Shown: piece by piece, positions 6,991 to 13,555 of the stretch
How positions within the stretch are numbered: the first letter of the stretch is position 1
Layout of the letters: each line of letters begins with the position of its first letter
Assembly: GCA_041655055.1 (NCBI GenBank)
Contig: JBBAGE010000052.1
Coordinates: 1 to 13,555 of the forward strand
Reading direction: 5' to 3'
Source: JBBAGE01 sp041655055
Lineage (GTDB): Bacteria > Pseudomonadota > Alphaproteobacteria > Rhodobacterales > Rhodobacteraceae
Length of the DNA stretch: 13,555 bases
Made by a program: the position numbers and the translations under genes
Notes under the pieces: model-generated
The model's input: the letters and a program-made list of their open reading frames with translations, nothing else
What the model was told of the DNA's origin: nothing
Databases searched by the model: none

Positions 6991-7926
6991 ATGGATGCTC
7001 AACCCTTGAGCCCGCCGGCCGTGCATCTTTCCGGTTATCAGGCGCGTGACCACGAGATCGTCGATTACCGGATGTATGAACTGGGGGATACCGGGCTTGC
7101 CTTTCGCGGTCCGGCGCCCGGCCCGCTGACACCTGGCGGCTATTTCGCGGCCATCGGCGCGGCGCAGACCTTTGGCTGCTTTTGCGATGCGCCTTTTCCC
7201 GATTTGCTGGCGCGGGATCTGGGGCTGCCGGGGCTTAATCTTGGCTATGGCGGCGCGGGGCCCGAGTTTTTCTTGCGGTAAGAAAGCCTGCTGCCATGGC
7301 TCAACAATGCCCGTTTCGTGATCGTGCAGATCATGTCGGGGCGCAGCCAGAGCAACGGCTATTATCACTGCGACGGGCTGGAATATGTGACGTTGCATGC
7401 CACGGGCGAGCGGATGGGCGCGGCCGAAGCCTGGGACCGGCTGATCCGGGGCCGCGCATTTCCGGGCGGGCGCTACGGGCGGGGGGCCGCGCGGCTGCTG
7501 GCCCAGCCCCGGCTGCGCGCCCGCGTGGCCGAGGCCCGCGCGGCATGGGGCGCCAGCATGGAGGCGCTGCTGGCGCGGATCGAGGTGCCGGTGGTGCTGT
7601 TGTGGTTTTCCCGGCGCGCACCGGAATACCGCGCGGGTTACGGTTCCAGCCGCAGGTTGTTCGGTGAATTTCCCCATCTGATCAACGAGGCGACGCTGGC
7701 GCCATTGCGCCCGCGTGCTTCGGCCTATGTGGAATGTATATCCGACCGAGGCTCGCCCCAACCGTTGATCAGCCGCTTTACCGGCGCGCACGTGACGGTG
7801 GATACCGCCAATGACCGGCCCGATCTGGCATCGAAACCATGGGTGGTGAATCACTATTACCCCTCGCCGGAAATGCATGCGGATGCGGCGGCGGCGCTGC
7901 GCGCGCCCTGCCGGCGATTGATGTAG
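6991..7926 (+). pseudogene. DUF6473-like protein gene interrupted by one in-frame TAA (7279-7281)
   Basis: One frame runs from the ATG at 6991 (GAGG ribosome site 5 bases upstream) to the TAG at 7924-7926, broken only by a TAA after residue 96. Both halves read as one protein of about 311 codons. The N-terminal half has YQARDHEIVDYRMYEL, FAAIGAAQTFG and NLGYGGAGPEFF; after the stop it continues ESLLPWLNNARFVIVQIMSG and ends with NHYYPSPEMHADAA. This arrangement resembles the DUF6473 proteins found next to sulfotransferase and glycosyltransferase genes in Rhodobacterales, and the blocks recall an SGNH-hydrolase-like fold (GxxxTFG near the start, P-x-x-H near the end). I recalled this family from memory and could not search it. 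Function is unknown; context suggests glycan modification. A GTG at 7318 could restart the second half (about 202 residues), but there is no good ribosome site. Confidence 0.75.
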
Positions 7927-7934
7927 GGGGCGGG

Positions 7935-9122
7935 ATGCGCAGCCTGTTCGTCACCCGCTGGGCGCCTGATCGGACGGATGGCGGCGCGGCCCTGCGCAAC
8001 ATGCAAAACCTGCGCGCGCTGGCGGCGCTGGGGCCGGTGGATGTGGTCAGCATCGGCGGGCCGGAATCTGCGCGCGTTGTGGCGGGGGTGGCCGATTGGC
8101 GGCATTTCGTGCTGCCCGCGCACAGCCCGCCGCTGCCCGGTGCCTGGCTTGCGGCGCGCCACCATCCGCTGATCCGCCGCCATCATCATGCGGGCGCGTT
8201 GGCCCATATCCGCGCGCTGCCGCGTGGGCGCTATGATATCGCGGTGGTCGAAGAAATCGCGCTTGCGGGTTATATCGCACCCCTGCGCGCGGCCGGGGTG
8301 CCCGTGGTGTTCGATGCCCATAATGTCGAGGCGCGGTTGCGTGCCGATATCGCCGCCGGCGGGTTGCGGTCCCGGATCATGACGCACCGGCTTGGCGCGG
8401 CCGAGGCCGAGGCGATGCGCACCGCCGATCTGATCTGGTGTTGCAGCGACGTGGATGCCAGCCTGATCGCCACGCTTTACCGCCCCGGCGCGCCGGTGAC
8501 GGTGGTGCCCAATGCGGTGAATGTCGGCGCCTATGCCACTGCATTGGCCGGCCAGCGCCGCCGCGCCACCGAGCCGCCGCGCCTGCTGTATATCGGCACA
8601 TATGCCTATTCCCCGAACGAAGCCGCCGCCCTGCGCCTGATCCATGACATCCTGCCGGCGTTGCGGCTGCGCGGGCTGGGCCTGCCGCTGGCGCTGGTGG
8701 GCCGCGATCCCACTGCGGCGATGCATCAGGCCGCAAATGGTGATCGCGCGATCAAGATCACCGGCGCGGTGCCCAGTATCGTCCCATGGCTTGCGGCGCC
8801 GGCAATTGTGGTGCTGCCGATCATGCAGGGCAGCGGCACGCGGCTGAAGATCCTTGAGGCCTTTGCCGCCGGCTGCCCGGTGATCAGCACCGCCAAGGGT
8901 GCCGAAGGCATCGCCACCACGGCGGAAAAAAATATCGTGCTGGCGGAAAGCAACGCCGATTTCACCGCCGCGATCGCGCGGCTGGCCGCCGATCCTGCCG
9001 CCCGTCGCGCGCTGGGCGAAGCGGCCTATCACACCGCCCGCGCGCACTATTCCTGGGAGGCCGCGGCCGAGCGGGTTCACATCGCGCTGGCGCATCTTGG
9101 CGCGCACAGAAAGGCAGTGTGA
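7935..9122 (+). CDS. Glycosyltransferase, GT4-type GT-B fold
   Basis: The product has 395 residues and the two Rossmann-like halves of GT-B enzymes. The N-terminal half starts MRSLFVTRWAPDRTDGGA, an acceptor-side beta-strand and glycine loop, and contains FDAHNVEARL (about 126-135). The C-terminal half has LLYIGTYAYSPNEAA (about 217-231) and the nucleotide-sugar block with LPIMQGSGTRLKILEAF (294-310) followed by GCPVISTAKGAEGI. The conserved glutamate of the second half of the EX7E motif is E308; the first position is replaced, as in the GSGTRLKILEA subgroup. It should transfer a sugar from a nucleotide donor to a growing glycan at the cytoplasmic membrane face; donor and linkage cannot be told. 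The start at 7935 has a purine-rich AGGGGG just upstream and lies 8 bases after the preceding stop, so I preferred it to an in-frame ATG at 7839 inside the previous gene. Confidence 0.87.
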   Translation: MRSLFVTRWAPDRTDGGAALRNMQNLRALAALGPVDVVSIGGPESARVVAGVADWRHFVLPAHSPPLPGAWLAARHHPLIRRHHHAGALAHIRALPRGRYDIAVVEEIALAGYIAPLRAAGVPVVFDAHNVEARLRADIAAGGLRSRIMTHRLGAAEAEAMRTADLIWCCSDVDASLIATLYRPGAPVTVVPNAVNVGAYATALAGQRRRATEPPRLLYIGTYAYSPNEAAALRLIHDILPALRLRGLGLPLALVGRDPTAAMHQAANGDRAIKITGAVPSIVPWLAAPAIVVLPIMQGSGTRLKILEAFAAGCPVISTAKGAEGIATTAEKNIVLAESNADFTAAIARLAADPAARRALGEAAYHTARAHYSWEAAAERVHIALAHLGAHRKAV

Positions 9123-9129
9123 CCCGGCG

Positions 9130-10047
9130 ATGACCCTGCCCAATTTCATCGTGATCGGCGCTGCCAAAAGCGGGACCACCTCGCTCATGTCCTATCTGGG
9201 GCAGCATCCTGATGTGTTCGTCTCGGCCTCGAAGGAGCCGAATTATTTCGCGCTTGCGGGCTTCAAGGGGCCGCCGCGCGGGCCGGCGCCTGCGGCGATC
9301 CTGCAGGCGATGCTTTATAACTGGAGCCGGACGGAATTGCCGGAATATGAGGCGCTTTTCGCCGCCGCCACCGATCAGCGGGCCATTGGCGAAGGCTCGG
9401 TGCGCTATCTCTATTTCCCCGAGGCCCCCGGGCGTATCCGCGCGATGATCCCCGATGTGCGGCTGATCGCCATTCTGCGCGATCCGGTGTCGCGGCTTTA
9501 TTCGCATTACAACATGAACCGCCAGATCCAGCTTGAACCGTTGGGCCTGCGTGCCGCGCTTGCGGCCGAGGAAACGCGCATTGCGGATGGTTGGGGCTGG
9601 GATTGGCATTATGCCGCCGTCAGCCGCTATGGTGAACAGTTGCGCCGCTATTACGATCTGTTCCCGCGCGAACAGATTGCGGTGTTTTTATACGATGATT
9701 TCGTGGCCGATCCGCTGGGGGTTCATGCGCAGATCTGCCGTCATATCGGGGTGAAACCGGATATGCAGCCCGATATGACCAAGCGCGGGATGGTGACCAC
9801 ATTGCCGCGCAATCTGTGGCTGGATCGGCGGTTGAACTGGCCGAGCGGGTTGCGGACGATGCTGCTGCGTCCGCCTTCGCGGCGGATCGCCCATCCGGTG
9901 ATCCGGCGGCTCAACCGGTTAAACAGCCGTCCCGTGCCGCCGCTTGATCCGGTGCTGCGGCGGGAATTGGCGGTGCGGTTTCGCGGTGATATTGCCGAAT
10001 TGTCGGACATGCTCGGGCGCGATATCCCGTGGTATCGCGGGGCCTAG
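9130..10047 (+). CDS. Sulfotransferase domain protein (heparan/N-sulfotransferase-like class)
   Basis: The 305-residue protein has a textbook PAPS site: FIVIGAAKSGTTSLMSYL at residues 6-23, with K13 and S14 in the 5'-phosphosulfate loop, and LIAILRDPVSRLYSHY at 112-127 for the 3'-phosphate. KEPNYF (35-40) and FLYDDF (186-191) are also standard for sulfotransferases acting on sugar chains. No signal peptide is visible, so it is probably cytoplasmic and acts on lipid-linked or nucleotide-linked saccharide before export. It follows the glycosyltransferase by 7 bases and is the last gene of the plus-strand operon. The ATG has no clear ribosome site and may rely on coupling to the upstream gene. 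The frame continues upstream to 8899 but that part is out-of-frame glycosyltransferase sequence. Its TAG stop shares the tetranucleotide CTAG with the stop of the convergent gene. Confidence 0.9.
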   Translation: MTLPNFIVIGAAKSGTTSLMSYLGQHPDVFVSASKEPNYFALAGFKGPPRGPAPAAILQAMLYNWSRTELPEYEALFAAATDQRAIGEGSVRYLYFPEAPGRIRAMIPDVRLIAILRDPVSRLYSHYNMNRQIQLEPLGLRAALAAEETRIADGWGWDWHYAAVSRYGEQLRRYYDLFPREQIAVFLYDDFVADPLGVHAQICRHIGVKPDMQPDMTKRGMVTTLPRNLWLDRRLNWPSGLRTMLLRPPSRRIAHPVIRRLNRLNSRPVPPLDPVLRRELAVRFRGDIAELSDMLGRDIPWYRGA

Positions 10048-11084
10048 AGGCTGCTAAAAAAGGCCGATGCCGCGCGGCCAACGGTGTCGGCGGCAAAGGG
10101 CGCGAGGTCGGGGCGACCGGGCGCGGGGGTTGCGGCGTCCAGCAGTTGGGGCGTCAGCGCGCCGGTATAAAGTTGCAGCCACGCCCCGCCCAATTCGGCC
10201 TTTAACGCGCGCGAAAACGGGGTGTCGGGCGTCAGCACCGCGCGCCCCGCGCTAAGCGCATGGATGATCGACCCGGAATGCAGATAGTCGCGCAATGGCG
10301 CCACGGTGACATCGCACACCCCAAGCGCGGTGCGAAATTCATCCGCGCCCAGATCGCGCAGATCAAGCCGGATACGCGTATCGCCCGACGCAAGGTGGCG
10401 CAGATGGGCGGCAAATGCGGCACTGCCGGGTCGGCCTGCCAGCCACAGCCGCAGATCGGGCGCGGGGGCGGCGCGGAATGTGGTGATCAATTCCTCGACC
10501 CCTTTATAGGGGCGGATCTGGCCGCAATAGCCCAGAACCCGCGCCTGCCCGAACCCCAGTGCCGCACGCGCGGCATCGCGCAGATCGGGCGGGGTTTCGG
10601 CATCCGTATAGGCCGGATGCCACAGCCCCACGCCGGGTTTTGCCGCCAGATCGGGCAGGGCGCGGCGCACGCTATCCACCGTGCCGGGCGAAAGGGTGAT
10701 GAAACCATCGGCGCGGCGCGCCAGTGCGCGGGTCAGATATGGCCAGATCAGCCGTTGCAGCGGCCGCGCATCATGGGGCGCGATGTTATGGACCAGCCAG
10801 ACCACGCGCGCGCCGCGGCGCTGCGCATCCCGCGCGCCCGTCAAAAGCGCGCGGATTTTACGCGCCACGCCCATGCGTGAACGCGCTTCGCCAAACGCGC
10901 GTTCGGCCCAATGCAGCAATACGATATCGGCATCGACATGGGCCAGATCCTCGGCGCGATCAATGGAAATCACCTGACAGCCCGCAGCCTCAAGCGCGCC
11001 CAGAAAGGCGGGCAGGAACGGATTATGCGCAGCCCCCATCCCCGGCCAGCTTGCGACGCGCAGCCGGGCTTTATTCCCGGGCAA
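10044..11084 (-). CDS. Glycosyltransferase, GT-B fold (GT4-like), last gene of the rml operon
   Basis: About 346 residues if translation begins at the TTG at 11084. The N-terminal strand LRVASWPG is followed by VVWLVHNIAPHD (94-105), a histidine/asparagine motif usual in this glycosyltransferase group. The C-terminal half has ARVLGYCGQIRPYKGVEEL (181-199), LRLWLAGRPG and a donor-binding segment with LHSGSIIHALSAGRAVLTP (268-286). It is likely to add a sugar, plausibly rhamnose given its operon partners, but this is inference. Start choice is uncertain: TTG 11084 overlaps rmlA by 14 bases, CTG 11063 sits exactly before the first strand, and ATG 11039 would delete that strand. A longer frame to 11318 is only the shadow of rmlA. 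The stop overlaps the stop of the convergent sulfotransferase by 4 bases. Confidence 0.82.
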   Translation of the reverse strand: MPGNKARLRVASWPGMGAAHNPFLPAFLGALEAAGCQVISIDRAEDLAHVDADIVLLHWAERAFGEARSRMGVARKIRALLTGARDAQRRGARVVWLVHNIAPHDARPLQRLIWPYLTRALARRADGFITLSPGTVDSVRRALPDLAAKPGVGLWHPAYTDAETPPDLRDAARAALGFGQARVLGYCGQIRPYKGVEELITTFRAAPAPDLRLWLAGRPGSAAFAAHLRHLASGDTRIRLDLRDLGADEFRTALGVCDVTVAPLRDYLHSGSIIHALSAGRAVLTPDTPFSRALKAELGGAWLQLYTGALTPQLLDAATPAPGRPDLAPFAADTVGRAASAFFSSL

Positions 11085-11946
11085 GCTGTTCAAGATAGCG
11101 CCCGTAATCGGTTTTCGCAAAAAGCCGGGCGCGTTCGGCCAGCGCCTCGGCATCGATCCAGCCCTGCCCATAGGCGATTTCATCGGGCGATCCGACCTGC
11201 AACCCCTGCCGCATTTCCAGCGTGCGCACGAAATTGCCGGCATCAAGCAGGCTGGCATGGGTGCCGGTATCAAGCCAGGCATAGCCCCGGCCCATTTGTT
11301 CCACCACCAGCAGCCCATCGGCCAGATAGCTTTCCAGCAGCGTCACGATTTCCAGCTCGCCCCGGGCGGACGGGCGGACATCGCGCGCGCGCGCAGGCGC
11401 GCTGCCATCAAGGAAATAAAGCCCGGTGACCGCATAGGGCGACGGGGGTTGGGCGGGTTTTTCGATAATCGCGCGGACATTGCCGGTGGCATCGAAATCT
11501 ACCACGCCATAACGTTCGGGATCGGCGACGCGATAGCCAAAGACCGTGCCACCCACCTGCCGCGCATCGGCGGCGTGCAAAACCTCGGGCAGGCCATGGC
11601 CGAAAAAGATGTTATCGCCCAAAACCATGGCCGAAGGCGCGCCGGCAAGGAAATCTTCGCCCAGAATATAGGCTTGTGCCAGCCCTTCGGGTGCGGGCTG
11701 CACCACATAGGATAGCGCCAGCCCCCACTGGCTGCCATCGCCCAACAGGCGGCGAAACTGGGGTTGATCCTCGGGGGTGGTGATGATCAGGATTTCGCGG
11801 ATACCGCCCAGCATCAGCACGGTCAGCGGGTAATAGATCATCGGCTTGTTATAAAGCGGCAGAAGCTGTTTCGACACGCCCTGCGTGATCGGATAAAGCC
11901 GGGTGCCCGAACCGCCTGCCAGAATGATGCCTTTGCGTGTGCTCAT
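11071..11946 (-). CDS. rmlA: Glucose-1-phosphate thymidylyltransferase
   Basis: This is the first enzyme of dTDP-L-rhamnose synthesis: glucose-1-phosphate plus dTTP gives dTDP-glucose and pyrophosphate, in the cytoplasm. The 291-residue length is standard. Diagnostic motifs are all present: GIILAGGSGTRLYPIT (6-21) for the nucleotide, KQLLPLYNKPMIYYPL (26-41), VLGDNIFFGHGL with the catalytic aspartates (108-119), AIIEKP (159-164), and GYAWLDTGTHASLL near residue 220. The ATG at 11946 overlaps the rmlD stop as ATGA, so it is translated with rmlD. It is followed directly, with a small overlap, by a glycosyltransferase. RmlA is commonly feedback-inhibited by dTDP-rhamnose, but nothing regulatory is visible here. 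Confidence 0.97.
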   Translation of the reverse strand: MSTRKGIILAGGSGTRLYPITQGVSKQLLPLYNKPMIYYPLTVLMLGGIREILIITTPEDQPQFRRLLGDGSQWGLALSYVVQPAPEGLAQAYILGEDFLAGAPSAMVLGDNIFFGHGLPEVLHAADARQVGGTVFGYRVADPERYGVVDFDATGNVRAIIEKPAQPPSPYAVTGLYFLDGSAPARARDVRPSARGELEIVTLLESYLADGLLVVEQMGRGYAWLDTGTHASLLDAGNFVRTLEMRQGLQVGSPDEIAYGQGWIDAEALAERARLFAKTDYGRYLEQLARE

Positions 11947-12800
11947 CGGTTGCGCGGCCCCATTTGCGTCAAAACCTGTGCCAGCCCCGCGCGCCAGTCG
12001 GGGCGGGCAATGCCGAATGTATCAAACGTCGAATGACAATCGAGCCGGGAATTCGCCGGGCGGCGGGCGGGGGTGGGCCATTCGGCGGTGGCGATTTCCT
12101 GCACGAATGTATCGTTGCCCGCCTGCGTGAAAATCTCGCGCGCGAATTCGGCCCAGCTTGCATCGGGGGCGCCGCTGAAATGATAGGTGCCGGCCAGTTT
12201 CGGGCGTTTGGCCAGTTGGCTGGCGATTTTCAGCACCGCATCGGCAATATCGCCCGCAGGTGTCGGGCCGCCGAATTGATCGGCCACCACCGGCACGGTT
12301 TTGCGCACGGAACTGAGCCGCAGCATCGTGCGCACGAAATTGGTGCCGTGCAGCGAAAATACCCACGATGTGCGCAAGATCACCGCCGCACCACCGGCGG
12401 CGCGCACACCGGCTTCGCCCGCGGCCTTGCTGCGCCCATAAGCCCCCAGCGGCGCGACCGGCGCATCGGGGGCAAAGGGCGCGTGCCCCCGCCCGTCAAA
12501 GACATAATCGGTCGAAAGCTGCACAAAGGCTGCGCCAATATCGGCGGCTGCGCGGGCCATGGCCGTGGGCGCAGCGGCATTGACGATCTGGGCGGTGTCT
12601 TCGTCGGTTTCGGCGGCATCGACGGCGGTATAGGCGGCGGCATTGATGATCATCTTGGCCCGCGATCCGGCGATGATGCGGGCGCAGGCATCAGGATCGG
12701 TCAGGTCTGCGGCACTCCGGCCCAAAAAGGTCGCATGGGGCGCACGGCGCGCGATTTCGCGCGCGACCTGCCCGGTTTTGCCAAAGACCAGCAGGCTCAT
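11943..12800 (-). CDS. rmlD: dTDP-4-dehydrorhamnose reductase
   Basis: This is the last enzyme of the pathway, reducing dTDP-4-keto-L-rhamnose to dTDP-L-rhamnose with NAD(P)H. The 285-residue protein has the short-chain-dehydrogenase layout: an N-terminal dinucleotide loop LLVFGKTGQVA (3-13), INAAAYTAVDAAE (52-64), STDYVFDG (96-103) and the catalytic Y-x-x-x-K at Y121/K125 (YGRSK). A late RPANSRLD motif, typical of RmlD, is also present. Its start overlaps the rmlB stop by ATGA (12797-12800), and its stop overlaps the rmlA start in the same way. The length and motifs indicate an intact enzyme. Confidence 0.96.
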   Translation of the reverse strand: MSLLVFGKTGQVAREIARRAPHATFLGRSAADLTDPDACARIIAGSRAKMIINAAAYTAVDAAETDEDTAQIVNAAAPTAMARAAADIGAAFVQLSTDYVFDGRGHAPFAPDAPVAPLGAYGRSKAAGEAGVRAAGGAAVILRTSWVFSLHGTNFVRTMLRLSSVRKTVPVVADQFGGPTPAGDIADAVLKIASQLAKRPKLAGTYHFSGAPDASWAEFAREIFTQAGNDTFVQEIATAEWPTPARRPANSRLDCHSTFDTFGIARPDWRAGLAQVLTQMGPRNR

Positions 12801-13555
12801 ACCCCCATCCCCAGCCGCTGGCCCACGCCGTTACGCGCGGCCAGTGCCCGCCACCAGGGTTCGTTATCCAGATACCACCGCACCGTGCGCTCCAGCCCGT
12901 CTTGCAGGCTGACGCGGGGCGTCCAGCCCAGTTCCTGCGCGATGCGGCTGGCATCGATGGCATAGCGCAAATCATGGCCGGGGCGATCGGCGACAAAGGT
13001 GATCAGATCGGCATGGGGTCTGGCGCCGGGGCGCAGATCATCAAGGATCGCGCAGATCATCCGCACCAGGTCGATATTGCGCTCCTCGTTCCCGCCGCCG
13101 ATGTTATATTGGCGCCCCGGCGTGCCACGACGCAGCACCAGCAGCAGGGCCTCGGCGTGATCCTCGACAAACAGCCAGTCGCGGATGTTTGCGCCGCTGC
13201 CATAAACCGGGATATCGCGCCCGGCCAAAGCATTGAGGATCACCACCGGGATCAGCTTTTCGGGGAAATGGAACGGCCCGTAATTGTTGGAACAATTGCT
13301 GATCACCACCGGCAGGCCATAGGTGTGAAACCATGCGCGCGCCAGATGATCCGATCCGGCCTTGGACGCGGAATAGGGCGAATTGGGCGCATAGGGCGTA
13401 TCCTCGGTGAACAGCCCTTCGGGGCCGAGGGTGCCGTAAACCTCATCGGTGGAAATATGGTGAAAGCGGAAATCATCGGGGCGACCCCGGTCTTGCCAAT
13501 ACTGGCGCGCGGCCTCAAGCAGGGTATAGGTGCCGGTGATATTGGTGGCGATAAA
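12797..13555 (-). CDS. rmlB: dTDP-glucose 4,6-dehydratase, N-terminus beyond the window
   Basis: The frame is open to the right edge, and 252 residues are present, so roughly 95-100 residues with the NAD-binding glycine loop lie outside. The visible part carries the active-site signature HISTDEVYG (Thr-Asp-Glu), the Y-x-x-x-K pair in SPYSASKAGSDHL, the very conserved SNCSNNYGPFHFPEKLIP, and YGSGANIRDWLFVEDH, which contacts the nucleotide. The enzyme converts dTDP-glucose to dTDP-4-keto-6-deoxyglucose. A GTG near 13309 is not the real start, because clear RmlB sequence continues upstream of it. It is first of the visible minus-strand operon; its promoter is outside the window. Confidence 0.96.
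   Translation of the reverse strand, partial: FIATNITGTYTLLEAARQYWQDRGRPDDFRFHHISTDEVYGTLGPEGLFTEDTPYAPNSPYSASKAGSDHLARAWFHTYGLPVVISNCSNNYGPFHFPEKLIPVVILNALAGRDIPVYGSGANIRDWLFVEDHAEALLLVLRRGTPGRQYNIGGGNEERNIDLVRMICAILDDLRPGARPHADLITFVADRPGHDLRYAIDASRIAQELGWTPRVSLQDGLERTVRWYLDNEPWWRALAARNGVGQRLGMGV

Noticed and set aside
7273..7287. Programmed stop-codon read-through or an unusual amino acid at the TAA
   Set aside because: UAA is not the codon used for selenocysteine or pyrrolysine, and no recoding structure is evident. A point mutation or sequence error is simpler.
7857..9188. A 443-codon minus-strand frame opposite the GT4 gene
   Set aside because: The plus strand has clear glycosyltransferase motifs; the antisense product has no recognisable motif.
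11937..12965. A 342-codon plus-strand frame opposite rmlD
   Set aside because: rmlD is certain on the minus strand with coupled neighbours; this frame is a shadow with low-complexity Gly-rich sequence.

Overview
The window looks like a surface-polysaccharide locus from a high-GC alphaproteobacterium, most likely a member of the Rhodobacterales (roseobacter/Rhodobacter group). The evidence is the strong G/C third-position bias, the short or overlapping gene junctions, and a protein resembling the DUF6473 type that I associate with that order. No rRNA, tRNA or CRISPR array is visible. No gene-free stretch exceeds 300 bases; the longest is about 226 bases, at 5064-5289.

Left part (1-4146). Bases 1-95 appear to be the terminal piece of an insertion sequence that reads leftward. 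It has an outer end finishing in GGGGGCAGGTCA and a ribosome site followed by a start codon encoding Met-Arg-Lys-Ser-Arg, as in IS3-type OrfA proteins. The element sits inside a large gene for a repetitive LamG/cadherin-like extracellular protein, which is therefore 5'-truncated (about 96-2180). Overlapping its 3' end is a membrane-anchored FG-GAP/ASPIC (CRTAC1-like) protein (2161-4146).

Middle (4119-6849, minus strand). A PAPS-dependent sulfotransferase-like gene overlaps the FG-GAP gene tail to tail. Behind a pair of overlapping GC-rich hairpins (5203-5257) lies a Wzx/MOP-type polysaccharide flippase. An AT-rich divergent promoter region (about 6850-6990) separates the flippase from a plus-strand operon.

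Plus-strand operon (6991-10047). It holds a DUF6473-like gene broken by one in-frame TAA, a GT4-type glycosyltransferase and a second, different sulfotransferase, spaced 8 and 7 bases apart.

Right part (10044-13555, minus strand). rmlB (running off the window), rmlD and rmlA are joined by 4-base ATGA overlaps and followed by another GT-B glycosyltransferase. They make dTDP-L-rhamnose precursors. rmlC is not in the window. The last glycosyltransferase and the plus-strand sulfotransferase converge and share one CTAG as both stop codons.

Taken together, the genes could make a rhamnose-containing, probably sulfated glycan: nucleotide sugar synthesis, two glycosyltransferases, two sulfotransferases and a flippase. 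The structure of the product is inference. I see no clearly novel defence or mobile system. The most informative oddities are the IS insertion, the lone nonsense codon in the DUF6473-like gene and the alternative hairpins.
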